Position numbers and translations under genes: made by a program. 64,000 nt of DNA from Myxococcus stipitatus (GTDB lineage: Bacteria; Myxococcota; Myxococcia; Myxococcales; Myxococcaceae): NCBI RefSeq assembly GCF_038561935.1, contig NZ_CP102770.1, positions 744,001 to 808,000 of the forward strand, given 5' to 3'. Under the pieces are notes generated by a model. It saw only the letters and a list, made by a program, of their open reading frames with translations. It searched no databases and was not told the origin of the DNA. Shown in pieces: positions 52,067 to 61,926 of the stretch (its first letter is position 1; each line of letters opens with the position of its first letter).

Positions 52067-53965
52067 ATGTTTGCAATGTCGGCTGGCCGACGTTCGCTTC
52101 AACGTCAGACTCGATGCGCCGCGTGGGGCTGGTTGGGTTTGGGATGGCTGGGACTGGCGGTGATGAATTGCACGTCCGACCCGCGTGACGAAGGGGTGGA
52201 GGATGGCGGAGTCCCGGAGGACTCGGGAACGGATGCGGGGACGCCGGATGGTGGGCCCGCGAGCCTTCACGAGGGAGCGTGCACCGGGGATGCGTGGTGC
52301 TGGGCGCATCCCACGCCCACGGGCGAGCCGCTGAAGGCGGTCTGGAGCGCGGGGCCCTCGGCGGTGTGGGCGGCGGGAGAGGGCCAGGTGTTCCATTGGA
52401 ATGGAGCGCATTGGACGGGCCGGGCCAGCGGCGTCGCGGGTGGCTCGGTGTTCCTCTCGGGCTCCGGCGCGGACAGCGTGGTCCTCGCGGGGGGAGATGC
52501 GGCGGTGGCGCGCTGGGATGGCCGTGAGTGGCGCCGCGAGAGCCTGTCGCGCGCGGGGCAGGTGAGCGGGCTCACCGTCGTGTCACCCACGGAGGCCTGG
52601 CTGACCCAAGCACCGACGAATGACGCGCCCCAGGGGAATGTGTGGCGGCGGGGTGACACGGGATGGGCATTGGCCGCGGGGCTCGCGAATGCCCCGCTGT
52701 CGTCGCCGTGGAGCACGTCGGCAGCGGAGGTCTGGGCGCTCGGGGGCACGGAGCGGCTGGTGCGGTGGGAGGGGCAGGGGTGGCGCTACACCGCGCAGCT
52801 GCCGAGCCCCGGTCCCTCCGGGGAGAAGTACGCCGCGCTCTGGGTGGCGCCGGGAGGTGGCGCGGGGTGGGCGGTGTCGGCCTCGGGCGCCATCGCGCGG
52901 TGGACGGGGTCCAGCTGGGTCTCCGTGCGGAGTCCTCGGGTGGTTCCGCTGACGGGGGTCTGGGGAAGCAGTGCGGATGATGTCTGGCTCGTGGGGCATC
53001 AAGGGGTGCTGCTCCACTGGGATGGACAGGCGCTCGCGAGCGTGGACTCGGGGACGGGGGAGGACCTGCTCGCCATCTCGGGGACGTCTGGGGACGATGT
53101 CTGGATTTCGGGGGCGAGGGGCGGGCTGCTGCGCAAGACACCGAGCGGCTGGCAGCGGTTGGGTGGAAGCGCCGTGTCCGGGGCGAGCTGGAGTGTCGTG
53201 ACGGGCTCCTCGGCCGACAATGTCTGGGTTCTGGGGCGCGCGGGCTCGAGCGGCGCGGCGCTGGTCTGGAATGGTCGGGGCTGGCGGGTGGCGGAGCCTC
53301 CGCCGGAGCCCGTGGTCGCGGCCTGGGCGCTGTCGCCCGATGAGGTCTGGGCGGTGGGGGCCCAGGCCTATCGCTGGAATGGCAGGACGTGGGAGCGGCA
53401 CGTGCTGCCCGCGGGGTTGGTGGCCCGGGGGATTCACGGGACGGCCTCGGACGATGTGTGGATTGTGGGCGAGCACGGGCAGCGCGCGCTGTGGCGTGGG
53501 ACGTCCTGGCTCGATGGCGGACGCGGGGGCACCACGCTCCAGGATGTGTGGATGGCGTCCTCGACTCACGCGTGGGCCGTGGGCGCGAGCGGGAGGTTCG
53601 AGTTCTTCGGCGGAGGGGACTGGCTGGACCTGTCGGTCGAGCCTCCCGCGACGCTGCGGGGCATCTGGGGCGCGGGGGAGGGTGACGTCTGGGCCGTGGG
53701 GGACCAGGGGCTCATCGTCCACTACGACGGCGTCGTCTTCGACGTCGACACGACCAGCGCGGCGGGGGTGGCGCTCAAGGATGTCTGGGGCTCCGCGAGC
53801 AACAACGTCTGGGCCGTGGGGGATGGCGGCGTGGTGCTGCACTACGACGGGACGCGCTGGCGACGTCAGGAGAGCGGGACGTCCGGTGCGCTCGTGGGCG
53901 CGTGGAGCACGGGTGCGGGCGCCTGGGTGGTGGGGAGCCAGGGGCAGGTGCTGAAGCGCCCCTGA
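52067..53965 (+). CDS. Beta-propeller-like lipoprotein
   Basis: 632 aa if started at ATG 52067 (GCGAGG upstream); ATG 52043 and ATG 52076 are alternatives. Lipobox AVMNC. After an Asp/Gly-rich linker (GGVPEDSGTDAGTPDGG) come about twelve repeats of ~45 residues with the pattern (S/D)DVW-x-VG-x-x-G-x-(V/L)-x-H-(W/Y)-(D/N)-G-x-x-W (for example NNVWAVGDGGVVLHYDGTRW). Such repeats form a Kelch/YCF48-like propeller at the surface. Very common in myxobacteria; role unknown. Confidence 0.85.
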   Translation: MFAMSAGRRSLQRQTRCAAWGWLGLGWLGLAVMNCTSDPRDEGVEDGGVPEDSGTDAGTPDGGPASLHEGACTGDAWCWAHPTPTGEPLKAVWSAGPSAVWAAGEGQVFHWNGAHWTGRASGVAGGSVFLSGSGADSVVLAGGDAAVARWDGREWRRESLSRAGQVSGLTVVSPTEAWLTQAPTNDAPQGNVWRRGDTGWALAAGLANAPLSSPWSTSAAEVWALGGTERLVRWEGQGWRYTAQLPSPGPSGEKYAALWVAPGGGAGWAVSASGAIARWTGSSWVSVRSPRVVPLTGVWGSSADDVWLVGHQGVLLHWDGQALASVDSGTGEDLLAISGTSGDDVWISGARGGLLRKTPSGWQRLGGSAVSGASWSVVTGSSADNVWVLGRAGSSGAALVWNGRGWRVAEPPPEPVVAAWALSPDEVWAVGAQAYRWNGRTWERHVLPAGLVARGIHGTASDDVWIVGEHGQRALWRGTSWLDGGRGGTTLQDVWMASSTHAWAVGASGRFEFFGGGDWLDLSVEPPATLRGIWGAGEGDVWAVGDQGLIVHYDGVVFDVDTTSAAGVALKDVWGSASNNVWAVGDGGVVLHYDGTRWRRQESGTSGALVGAWSTGAGAWVVGSQGQVLKRP

Positions 53966-54165
53966 GTCGTCCGCCGCGCCGTGCGAACAACGGGCAGGTC
54001 AAGGCTCCCGCCGGTGTCGAGCCGCCGGTGGGAGGCCACCATGAAACACGCCCGTGTGTCAGACCCCTCGCGCATTATCGCAATCCAGATGCAGGTGCAT
54101 CTCGACTCACGAGAGAGCGCCGCGTCGCGCGGGCCATGTGCCCGCTCTCAGGGGGAAGACCTTCG

Positions 54166-56532
54166 ATGTCGAGACATGGAGACAAGGGCTGTGTTTCACC
54201 GTGTTGGACGCGCACCGGCGTGGTGTTGGGCGTGCTGGCCTGGTGCGCGAGTGGTTGTGGAAGCCCCGCTGGAGACGAGGCTTCGCGGGCGCGAGCACCG
54301 CAGGAGCTGGCCCATCCGGGGCGGACAGGCGAGGCGCGGCGCGGGAGCTTCCGGGTCGCGGGAGGAATCCAGGAGCTCTCCTACGAGGACATCGACGGGG
54401 AGCGGGTCTTCCAGGGGGACATCCTCCTGCCACCCGAGGTCTCCGTCGGCGGCACGTCCGCGCTGTCCGTGGAGGCCCACGGGGCCGGGGCCATCCGCGC
54501 CATCTCCCGCTGGCCTGGGAGCGTGGTGCCGTACACGTTGGACCCGGCGCTGACGAACACGGGGCGGGTGCTGGATGCGCTGAGGCAATGGGAGTCCGTC
54601 ACGCCGCTGCGCTTCGTGCCTCGCACCACGCAGGCGGACTTCGTCACGTTCCGGCCGGGCTCGGGGTGCTCCTCCCATGTCGGTCGGATGGGGGGCCAGC
54701 AGTTCGTGACGCTGTCGCCGACCTGCACGACCGGCAACACCTTGCATGAGGTGGGGCACGTGCTGGGGCTGTGGCACGAGCAGGCTCGGACAGACCGGGA
54801 CCGGAATGTCCTGGTGCACTGGGGCAACATCCTGCCCGGGTACACCCAGGCGTTCGAGACCTTCGCCCAGCGCGGTGAGACGGGACGGAACCTGGGCCCC
54901 TATGGGCTCGACTCCCTCATGCACTACGCATCGGACGCCTTCTCCGCCAACGGGGAGTCCACGCTCACGCGGCTGGATGGCTCGCCGTTCTCCGCCAACC
55001 GGGAGGCGCCGACCCTGGCGGACATCTGCGCGGTGAAGCGCCTGCATGGCCACGGGCGCCGCTCGGATGTGAACGGAGATGGTTACGCGGACCTGGTCAT
55101 CGGGACTCCGCACGAGGACGTGGGCCAGGGCACGGACCAGGGCGCCGTGAGCGTGGTCTGGGGCTCGGCGTCGGGGCTGGTGCCGGCGGGCCTGTGGCTG
55201 CATCGCGACGCGCAGGGCGTGGAGGACGTGGCGGTGGACGCGGACCTGTTCGGCGCGGCCGTGGCGACCGGGGACTTCAATGGCGACTGCTTCGCGGACG
55301 TGGCCGTGGGGGTGCCGGGCGATGACGTGAATGGCATCGTCGACGCGGGCTCGGTCCACATCTTCCTGGGCTCGGCGCTGGGCCTGGATTGGAGCACCGA
55401 CAGGGTGTTCCACCAGAACACCGTGGGTGTTCCGGACAGCGCGGAGGCGTTCGATGCGATGGGCTCCTCGCTCGTGGTGGGAGACTTCAATGGCGACGGC
55501 CATGACGACCTCGCCGTGGGGGTGCCCGGTGAGGACTACGGCTCCTCCGCGCTCGACTCCGGACTGGTGACGGTGTTGTTCGGCTCACCCACGGGGCTGT
55601 CGGGCGCTGGGGCTCAGAGCTGGAGCCAGTCGTCCACGCGCATCCTGGATGTGTCGGAGACGGGGGACCGGTTCGGCTCCGCGCTGGCCTCGGGCGACTT
55701 CAACGGGGATGGCTTCGACGAGCTCGCGGTGGGGGCGCCGTTCGAGTCGGTGGAGGGCGTCGCCAACGTCGGCGCGGTGCATGTCCTGTGGGGCTCGCTG
55801 GATGGGTTGATGAGCGAGGGGAATCAGCTGTGGGTGCCGGGCATGGATGGCCTGCCCGGGGCCGTGATGGGGGAGGTCTATTTCGGCTCGGCGCTGGCGG
55901 CGGGGGACTTCAATGGCGATGGCCGGAGTGAGCTGGCCATCGGCGCGCCGGGGCAGACGGTGGGGCTCTCACCCGGGGCGGGCGCGGTGACGGTGTTGAC
56001 GGGCTCGGCGATGGGGCTGGTGTCCACGGGGGCGGTGGCGTGGAACCAGGACTCGGCGGGCATCTCGGACGTGGCCGAGGCGGGGGATGGCCTGGGCTCC
56101 ACCTTGGTGGCCGAGGACTTCGATGGGGATGGGCACCTGGACCTGGCCATCGGTGTGCCCCGGGAGTCGGTGGGGACGGTGGTGGGCGCGGGCATCGTCC
56201 ACGTCATGCATGGCTCACCGAGCGGGCTGTCTGGGGTGCGAGAGCAGCGCTGGTCGCAGGAGGGCTCGCAGGTGGATGAAGGCGCGGAGGCCCTGGATGT
56301 CTTCGGCTCGCGGCTCGCGGCCGGGGACTTCGACGGCAATGGCGCTCTCGACCTCGCGGTCGCCGCGCCCTACGAAGATGTCGGGGGCGTGGTCGACGCG
56401 GGCGCGGTCCAGGTGCTCTACAGCGCGGGGGCTTCCGGGCTCTCCCGCGCGCGGGAGCAGCGCTGGGTCCAGGCGCCCGTGTATCTGGTGGACATCGTCG
56501 AGGCGTCGGACCACTTCGGCCTGGGACTCTGA
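54166..56532 (+). CDS. Astacin-family (M12A) metallopeptidase with FG-GAP propeller, lipoprotein
   Basis: 788 aa from ATG 54166 (GGGGGAAG upstream), lipobox ASGC. A propeptide region is followed by the astacin catalytic domain: HEVGHVLGLWHEQARTDRD (194-212) matches HExxHxxGxxHExxRxDRD, and SLMHYASDAFS is the Met-turn (Met252). From ~300 onward there are seven FG-GAP repeats (VNGDGYADLVIGTPHED, FNGDGHDDLAVGVPGED, FDGDGHLDLAIGVPRES and so on), an integrin-alpha-like propeller. Secreted, surface-held protease likely to act on extracellular proteins or prey. The start is 200 bases after the preceding gene. Confidence 0.93.
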   Translation: MSRHGDKGCVSPCWTRTGVVLGVLAWCASGCGSPAGDEASRARAPQELAHPGRTGEARRGSFRVAGGIQELSYEDIDGERVFQGDILLPPEVSVGGTSALSVEAHGAGAIRAISRWPGSVVPYTLDPALTNTGRVLDALRQWESVTPLRFVPRTTQADFVTFRPGSGCSSHVGRMGGQQFVTLSPTCTTGNTLHEVGHVLGLWHEQARTDRDRNVLVHWGNILPGYTQAFETFAQRGETGRNLGPYGLDSLMHYASDAFSANGESTLTRLDGSPFSANREAPTLADICAVKRLHGHGRRSDVNGDGYADLVIGTPHEDVGQGTDQGAVSVVWGSASGLVPAGLWLHRDAQGVEDVAVDADLFGAAVATGDFNGDCFADVAVGVPGDDVNGIVDAGSVHIFLGSALGLDWSTDRVFHQNTVGVPDSAEAFDAMGSSLVVGDFNGDGHDDLAVGVPGEDYGSSALDSGLVTVLFGSPTGLSGAGAQSWSQSSTRILDVSETGDRFGSALASGDFNGDGFDELAVGAPFESVEGVANVGAVHVLWGSLDGLMSEGNQLWVPGMDGLPGAVMGEVYFGSALAAGDFNGDGRSELAIGAPGQTVGLSPGAGAVTVLTGSAMGLVSTGAVAWNQDSAGISDVAEAGDGLGSTLVAEDFDGDGHLDLAIGVPRESVGTVVGAGIVHVMHGSPSGLSGVREQRWSQEGSQVDEGAEALDVFGSRLAAGDFDGNGALDLAVAAPYEDVGGVVDAGAVQVLYSAGASGLSRAREQRWVQAPVYLVDIVEASDHFGLGL

Positions 56533-56547
56533 CGCAGTCGTGTCGAG

Positions 56548-56575
56548 GCCGGAGAGGGCGGTGGGCCTCTCCGGC
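56548..56575. terminator. Perfect 10-bp terminator hairpin
   Basis: GCCGGAGAGG (56548-56557) pairs with CCTCTCCGGC (56566-56575) between convergent stops at 56532 and 56584. Probably works in both directions; no T-run. Confidence 0.6.
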
Positions 56576-56583
56576 GCGACGCG

Positions 56584-57690
56584 CTACCGGAACGCGGGCC
56601 AGGTGAAGGACGGCGTGCCCGCCCAGCGCTCCGCGAGCCGCTCCTCCAGCGCGTCCAGCGTGCGCGAGAGGTCGGGGACGGGGTCGAAGGGCTCGCGCAG
56701 GACGCGGGAGCGGGAGAGGTGGCGCAGCAGGGCGGCGCGCTCGGAGAAGCCCGGGGCCCAGTCGCGGTTGCGCTCCAAGGTCCGCGGCGACATCCACTGG
56801 AACATGTTCACGGTGCGCGCGGTGGCCACCATGGCGCGAGCGCGAGTCCACGTGGCGTCCACCTGCGCGGCCTCGCACGCGGGGGCCAGGGTGATGCGGT
56901 AGGTGAGGTCCGCGCGGGTGATGAGCTCGTCGGGTAGGGGCACGATGAGCAGCCACATGAGCGCGTCGTACAGCGCGTGCCGCATGCCGCAGTACTCGAA
57001 GTCGAGCAGCCGGGGCCCGCTGGGGGTGAACAGGGTGTTGCCGGGGGCCATGTCCCCATGGGTGAGGGACAGGAAGGGGCCGGGCTCGGCCAGCTCGCGC
57101 GCCAGTCGCTCGAGGTCTTCTTGCGTGCCGGGGGCCACGGGTGAGTCGACGGCCTCGGCCCAGCGACGGAGCCGGTCCGCGTGCTCCAGCAGGGAGCGCG
57201 CGTTGTCGATTCGCACCCGCATGGGGCGGGGGCTCAGCGAGTGCCGGAGCAGGTCGAAGTCGCCCTGGACGCCTCGGGTGCGCGCGTGGAGCTGCGCGGT
57301 GATGCGGGCCACGGCGAGCAGCCCTCCCGTCGCGGCGCTCGCGTCGTCCGCGCGGAAGAGGTCCTCCAGGCTGGGGCCGGTGCCCAGGTCCTCCAGGACG
57401 AGCAGCCGCGAGGAGATGTCTCCCGCGATGAGGCCCGGCGCGGTGATGAGGTTGTGGCGGCCGAGCAGCTCCAGGCCCGCCCACTCATCCAGGCCGAGCA
57501 TGGGGTCTTCGTGGAAGTGCTTGAGGACGACGGTGGCCACGTCGCCGCCTCGGACGCGGGCTCGCACGACGTGGCAGCGCGACTGGGTGCGCAGGACCTG
57601 GGGCTCGGCCAGCAGCACGGGGCGCCCCCAGGCCGCGGAGAGTGAGCGCGCGCCGTCGGCGAGCAGCAGCTCGAGGTCTGGGGCGCTCAG
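56584..57690 (-). CDS. Phosphotransferase (APH/choline-kinase fold)
   Basis: About 368 aa. LSLTHGDMAPGNTLFTPSGPRLLDFEYCGMRHALYDAL contains the catalytic HGDxxxxN and DFE motifs. VATVVLKHF supplies the ATP-binding Lys, and LLVLEDLGTGPSLEDLF is the hinge. No ATG/GTG/TTG lies near the expected start. CTG 57690 overlapping the stop of the upstream gene (CTGA) is the best guess, implying translational coupling. Substrate unknown: aminoglycoside, choline/ethanolamine or a sugar are all possible. Confidence 0.82.
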   Translation of the reverse strand: MSAPDLELLLADGARSLSAAWGRPVLLAEPQVLRTQSRCHVVRARVRGGDVATVVLKHFHEDPMLGLDEWAGLELLGRHNLITAPGLIAGDISSRLLVLEDLGTGPSLEDLFRADDASAATGGLLAVARITAQLHARTRGVQGDFDLLRHSLSPRPMRVRIDNARSLLEHADRLRRWAEAVDSPVAPGTQEDLERLARELAEPGPFLSLTHGDMAPGNTLFTPSGPRLLDFEYCGMRHALYDALMWLLIVPLPDELITRADLTYRITLAPACEAAQVDATWTRARAMVATARTVNMFQWMSPRTLERNRDWAPGFSERAALLRHLSRSRVLREPFDPVPDLSRTLDALEERLAERWAGTPSFTWPAFR

Positions 57691-58313
57691 GGGAGTGGCT
57701 CCACGGTGGCGCCCGCGCGCTCCAGCAGCTCGCGGTACCACGCGAAGGCCCGCGCGGTGCGGTCGCCCAGGGCCTTGGCGCCCCAGAGGACGGTGAGGGT
57801 GCGGCGCGTGTCCGTGTTCGTCTTGGTGCGCTGGGCGTCCTTCACCGCGTTGGCGCACGGGCCCTGGGCGTCGAAGAGGCACAGCAGGCCCGCCAGGTCG
57901 ATGCTCTGGCCGGAGGCGTTGAAGACATACGCCGCGCCCTCCGGGGCGATGCCCACGCGGAAGGGCGCGGTGGCGCGGTCCAGGTCCACCACGCTGATGG
58001 GCAGGCCGCTGTGCAGGGACACCGCGTTGCACAGGTCCACCGCGGTGTTGATGGAGCCGAGCGAGCCGTCGCCCGAGGCGCGCACCAGGTACTCGGACGC
58101 GGGCTTGCCGCGCCCCGTGGGCTTGTAGCCGCCGTGGCGGAGCATGTCCCGCACGGCGCCGCGCACGGTGTCGTCGCTGGAGAGCGGCGCGGAGGCATCC
58201 GGCTTCAGGAGCGCCACCAGCCACTCCGGCGACGGCAGCGAGCCGAGCGGCGCCGGGAAGACGGCGGTGAAGGCCAGGGTGTCCAGGGACGGATGCGGGT
58301 CGACGGTCAGCAC
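57687..58313 (-). CDS. B3/B4 tRNA-binding-domain protein
   Basis: 208 aa from GTG 58313 (GTG 58334 would add seven residues). SEYLVRASGDGSLGSINTAVDLCNAVSLHSGLPISVVDLDRA is the B3/B4 domain known from phenylalanyl-tRNA synthetase beta and from stand-alone editing-type proteins; FRVGIAPEGAAYVFNASGQSIDLAGLLCLFDAQGPCANAVKDAQRTKT is its second half. Possibly hydrolyses or binds misacylated tRNA. It overlaps the phosphotransferase gene by four bases. Confidence 0.85.
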   Translation of the reverse strand: MLTVDPHPSLDTLAFTAVFPAPLGSLPSPEWLVALLKPDASAPLSSDDTVRGAVRDMLRHGGYKPTGRGKPASEYLVRASGDGSLGSINTAVDLCNAVSLHSGLPISVVDLDRATAPFRVGIAPEGAAYVFNASGQSIDLAGLLCLFDAQGPCANAVKDAQRTKTNTDTRRTLTVLWGAKALGDRTARAFAWYRELLERAGATVEPLP

Positions 58314-58380
58314 GAGGGGGACTCTACGCCACACGGAGGCCGCGCGCCGCCCTCCCCGGTGTCCGAGGTCGGGAGGTGAA

Positions 58381-58959
58381 TCAGTCTGGCTTCGAGAGGC
58401 CGAAGTAGTGTGACAGGTACGCGCCGAAGTCCGGGTACTTCACCCAGAACTCGAAGGCGCTGGCGAAGCCGACGATGGGGTACTCGCCCTCCGGGTTCGG
58501 TTGGTGGAAGACGAAGAAGTGCTGCTGGCTGCCGGACGGAGGCAGCTCGACGGCGAGGGCTTCCGCCATGGCGGGGTGTGGCAGCAGGCCCACCCAGACC
58601 TGCACCATCTGCTCATCGGAGAAGGCCTCCTCGGAGGGGACCTCCTGCCCGTGCGGCGTGTTCGTCATGGCGCGGGCCTGCGCCCGGAGGAGGTCCTTCA
58701 AGGGGGCAAGCTTCAGCCGCCGGGGCGGCGTGTCCGTCAGCAGGCCGAACCAGCTCGCATCGAAGGCGAGCCATGCATGGAGGCTGGGCGGGAGCGGGCG
58801 TCCGTCGGGGAGGGTGAGCGAGGCGCGCGTCTGTTCATCCAGGGGCCGAGGGTCCCGGTGCGCGTGGTACCAGCCCTGGCCCTGGCCTCCGTGCCGCTGG
58901 AGGTGCTCGATGACCTGCTTCGTCTTCGTCGCGGAGACGCTCATGGTGTGGACTGTCAT
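58381..58959 (-). CDS. Hypothetical cytoplasmic protein
   Basis: 192 aa from ATG 58959; ATG 58944 is an alternative. TKQVIEHLQRHGGQGQGWYHAHRDPRPLDEQTR, LHAWLAFDASWFGLL, QHFFVFHQPNPEGEYPIVGFASAFEFWVKYPDFGAYLSHYF. The last part is reminiscent of SUKH-like C-termini but I do not claim it. No signal peptide. Divergent from the alcohol dehydrogenase gene. The longer open frame beyond 58959 is the shadow of that gene. Confidence 0.7.
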   Translation of the reverse strand: MTVHTMSVSATKTKQVIEHLQRHGGQGQGWYHAHRDPRPLDEQTRASLTLPDGRPLPPSLHAWLAFDASWFGLLTDTPPRRLKLAPLKDLLRAQARAMTNTPHGQEVPSEEAFSDEQMVQVWVGLLPHPAMAEALAVELPPSGSQQHFFVFHQPNPEGEYPIVGFASAFEFWVKYPDFGAYLSHYFGLSKPD

Positions 58960-59055
58960 GCCATTCCCGCCGCGTCCGCGCGAGGGCCTGGTGGGCACGT
59001 GGTAGGTTCGCCGCCCATCTGAACCTCGAGGCCTGGCCCTGGCGGGGAGCACGCA

Positions 59056-60111
59056 ATGGCAGACGCGAACCAGCGGACGATGCGGGCAGCACGTTTCGAC
59101 ACGGCGGCGCGGTCCTTGGCGGTGATGGACGTTCCGGTGCCTCGGCCCCAGCCCGGTGAAGTCCGGGTGCGAGTGAAGGCCTGTGGCATCTGTCTCTCGG
59201 ATGCACACCTGCTCGATGGCTCCTTGCAGTCGCCGCTGCCGGTGGTGACGCCGGGGCATGAGTCGTCCGGCGTCATCGACGAGGTGGGCCCGGGCGTGTC
59301 GCGCTGGAAGGTGGGGCAGCGCGTGGCCATGGCGGGCGGCAAGCCGTGCGGGCGCTGTGTGAAGTGCACCAACGGCCAGCCCGCCGAGTGCGTCGACTTC
59401 CACATCATGGGTTTCCACTACGACGGCGCGTGGGCGGAGTACGTCGTGGTGCCGGCCTTCGTGTTGTCGGCGATTCCGGACCACCTGCCTTTCGAGCAGG
59501 CCGCGATTCTCGCCGACGCGGTGGCCACGCCCTACGCGGGGCTGGTGGACACGGCGCAGCTGCGGCCCGCGCAGTCGGTGGGCCTGTGGGGCATCGGTGG
59601 GCTGGGCGTCCACGCGGTGCAGATTGCCCGCATGATGGGGGCCACGCCGATTCTCGCCTTCGACACGAACGAGGCCGCGCGCCAGCGGGCGCTGGAGTTC
59701 GGCGCGGACGTGGCGTTGGACCCCCGCGCCCCGGACGTGCGCGAGCAGATCCTCCGGCACACCGGCGGCATGGGACTGGACGTGGCCGTGGACCTGGTGG
59801 GCGCGAACGTGGTGCTGGCGCAGGCGGCCAAGAGCATCGGCCGGCATGGACGGGCGGTGATGGTGGGCCTGTCGCCGGAGCCCATCCAGCTGGGGTCCGG
59901 GGTGAACTTCGGCGTGCGCTCCCAGGCGCTGCTCGGGCACCTGGGCTACGAGAAGAAGCACCTGGACCAGCTCGTGTCCCTGGTGGGGACGCAGCGGCTG
60001 GATGTCTCGCGCTCGGTGACGGCGACGCTGTCCCTGGAGGACGTGGCCCAGGGCGTGGAGCGGCTGGTGAAGAAGGAGGGCAACCCCATCCGCCTGGTCA
60101 TCACCCCGTGA
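59056..60111 (+). CDS. Zinc-dependent alcohol dehydrogenase (MDR family)
   Basis: 351 aa; GGGGAG precedes ATG 59056. Catalytic zinc ligands lie in VKACGICLSDAHLLDG and TPGHESSGVIDEVG. The structural-zinc cysteines are in GGKPCGRCVKCTNGQPAEC (Cys spacing 2-2-7). The Rossmann motif is GIGGLGVHAVQIARMMGA. The order matches tetra/dimeric medium-chain dehydrogenases that oxidise primary or secondary alcohols with NAD(P). Substrate not determinable. Aldehyde dehydrogenases nearby could take its product, but they lie on the other strand. Confidence 0.93.
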   Translation: MADANQRTMRAARFDTAARSLAVMDVPVPRPQPGEVRVRVKACGICLSDAHLLDGSLQSPLPVVTPGHESSGVIDEVGPGVSRWKVGQRVAMAGGKPCGRCVKCTNGQPAECVDFHIMGFHYDGAWAEYVVVPAFVLSAIPDHLPFEQAAILADAVATPYAGLVDTAQLRPAQSVGLWGIGGLGVHAVQIARMMGATPILAFDTNEAARQRALEFGADVALDPRAPDVREQILRHTGGMGLDVAVDLVGANVVLAQAAKSIGRHGRAVMVGLSPEPIQLGSGVNFGVRSQALLGHLGYEKKHLDQLVSLVGTQRLDVSRSVTATLSLEDVAQGVERLVKKEGNPIRLVITP

Positions 60112-60278
60112 GCCCTGGGGGGCCCATGTAGGTCTCCCTGCCGGCCCGGGGGCGGGCGCCACCCTGGCTGGCAGGCCCCGGGCATGGGAAGCGCGACCGG
60201 GGGGTTCGGAAGAGTCCTCCTCTGGCGTCCCCCGTGGCATAAGGGCGCCGCGCCCGCTTCCTGGGCCCCCCATCGCAC

Positions 60279-61901
60279 ATGATTCGTCTCGACAACATCA
60301 GCAAGCAGCACGGCCAGCAGATTCTCTTCATCGAGGCCTCGGCCGCTCTCCACAAGGGGGAGAAGGTCGGGCTGGTCGGTCCCAACGGCGCGGGCAAGTC
60401 GACGCTGTTCCGGATGATCACCAACCAGGAGCACCCGGACGAGGGGCAGGTGGCCATCGACCGCGGTGTCACCATCGGCTACTTCAGCCAGGACGTGGGC
60501 GAGATGGAGGGCCGCAGCGCCGTCTCGGAAGTCATGGACGGCGCGGGTCCCGTGAGCACGGTGGCCGCGGAGCTCAAGCAGCTCGAGGCCGACCTGGCGG
60601 ACCCGGACAAGGCGGACGAGATGGAGAAGCTCGTCGAGCGCTACGGCCTGGTGCAGGCGCGCTTCGAGGAGCTGGGCGGGTACGCGCTGGAGGGCCGCGC
60701 GCGGGAGATTCTCGCGGGCCTGGGCTTCAGCGAGGAGATGATGGACGGCGACGTCGGCGCGCTGTCCGGCGGTTGGAAGATGCGCGTGGCGCTCGCGCGC
60801 ATCCTGCTCATGCGCCCGGACGCGATGCTCCTCGACGAGCCGAGCAACCACCTGGACCTGGAGAGCCTCATCTGGCTGGAGGGCTTCCTCAAGGGCTACG
60901 AGGGCGGGCTCCTGATGACCTCGCACGACCGCGAGTTCATGAACCGCATCGTCACCAAGATGGTGGAGATCGACGGTGGCTCGCTGACGACGTACTCGGG
61001 CAACTACGACTTCTACGAGCAGCAGCGCGCGCAGAACGAGAAGCAGCAGCAGGCGCAGTACGAGCGTCAGCAGGCGATGCTCGCCAAGGAGCTGAAGTTC
61101 ATCGAGCGCTTCAAGGCGCGCGCCTCCCACGCGGCGCAGGTGCAGAGCCGCGTGAAGAAGCTGGAGAAAATCGAGAAGGTGGAGCCGCCCAAGCGCCGCC
61201 AGACGGTGCTGTTCGAGTTCCAGCCCGCGCCTCGCTCCGGCGACGACGTGGTGAGCCTGAAGGCGGTGCACAAGGCCTACGGCAAGAAGCGCATCTACGA
61301 CGGCATGGACTTCCTCGTCCGCCGCGGCGAGCGCTGGTGCATCATGGGCATCAACGGCGCGGGCAAGTCGACGCTGCTCAAGCTGGTGGTGGGCGCGACG
61401 ACGCCGGACCAGGGCACCGTGTCGATGGGCGGCAGCGTCAAGCTGGGCTACTTCGCGCAGCACGCCATGGACCTGCTGGACGGCGAGCGCACGGTGTTCC
61501 AGTCGCTGGAGGACGCGTTCCCCCGCGCGGGGCAGGGCTCGCTGCGCGCCCTGGCCGGGTGCTTCGGCTTCTCCGGCGACGAGGTGGAGAAGAAGTGCCG
61601 CGTGCTGTCCGGTGGTGAGAAGGCCCGTCTGGTGATGGCGAAGATGCTCTTCGACCCGCCCAACTTCCTGGTGCTGGACGAGCCCACCAACCACCTGGAC
61701 ATGGCGACGAAGGAGATGCTCATCACGGCGCTGTCGCGCTACGAGGGCACCATGCTGTTCGTCTCCCACGACCGTCACTTCCTGGGCGCGCTGTCCAACC
61801 GCGTGCTGGAGCTGACGCCGGACGGCATCCACCAGTACGGCGGTGGCTACACCGAGTACGTGGCGCGCACGGGCCACGAGGCTCCGGGCCTCCGCACCTG
61901 A
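60279..61901 (+). CDS. ABC-F family ATPase
   Basis: 540 aa. Two ABC cassettes: Walker A GPNGAGKST and GINGAGKST, signatures LSGGWKMRVALA and LSGGEKARLVMA, Walker B LLDEPSNHLD and LVLDEPTNHLD, H-loops TSHDREF and VSHDRHF. Between them lies the charged P-site tRNA interaction motif linker (YEQQRAQNEKQQQAQYERQQAMLAKELKFIERFKA). No membrane domain. It resembles the YbiT/Uup-type ribosome-associated members, which relieve stalled translation. The arm insert distinctive of EttA is not obvious, so I give no symbol. Confidence 0.93.
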   Translation: MIRLDNISKQHGQQILFIEASAALHKGEKVGLVGPNGAGKSTLFRMITNQEHPDEGQVAIDRGVTIGYFSQDVGEMEGRSAVSEVMDGAGPVSTVAAELKQLEADLADPDKADEMEKLVERYGLVQARFEELGGYALEGRAREILAGLGFSEEMMDGDVGALSGGWKMRVALARILLMRPDAMLLDEPSNHLDLESLIWLEGFLKGYEGGLLMTSHDREFMNRIVTKMVEIDGGSLTTYSGNYDFYEQQRAQNEKQQQAQYERQQAMLAKELKFIERFKARASHAAQVQSRVKKLEKIEKVEPPKRRQTVLFEFQPAPRSGDDVVSLKAVHKAYGKKRIYDGMDFLVRRGERWCIMGINGAGKSTLLKLVVGATTPDQGTVSMGGSVKLGYFAQHAMDLLDGERTVFQSLEDAFPRAGQGSLRALAGCFGFSGDEVEKKCRVLSGGEKARLVMAKMLFDPPNFLVLDEPTNHLDMATKEMLITALSRYEGTMLFVSHDRHFLGALSNRVLELTPDGIHQYGGGYTEYVARTGHEAPGLRT

Positions 61902-61906
61902 GGCGA

Positions 61907-61920
61907 GGCCCGGGCGGGCC
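61907..61920. terminator. Weak GC hairpin between convergent genes
   Basis: GGCCC/GGGCC with a 4-base loop between stops at 61901 and 61927. Short stem, no T-run. Confidence 0.3.
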
Positions 61921-61926
61921 GGCTCT

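Noticed and set aside
59946..61877. Long minus-strand frame across the ABC-F gene
   Set aside because: Antisense to an ABC-F gene whose motifs are complete; product is His/Arg/Val low complexity.
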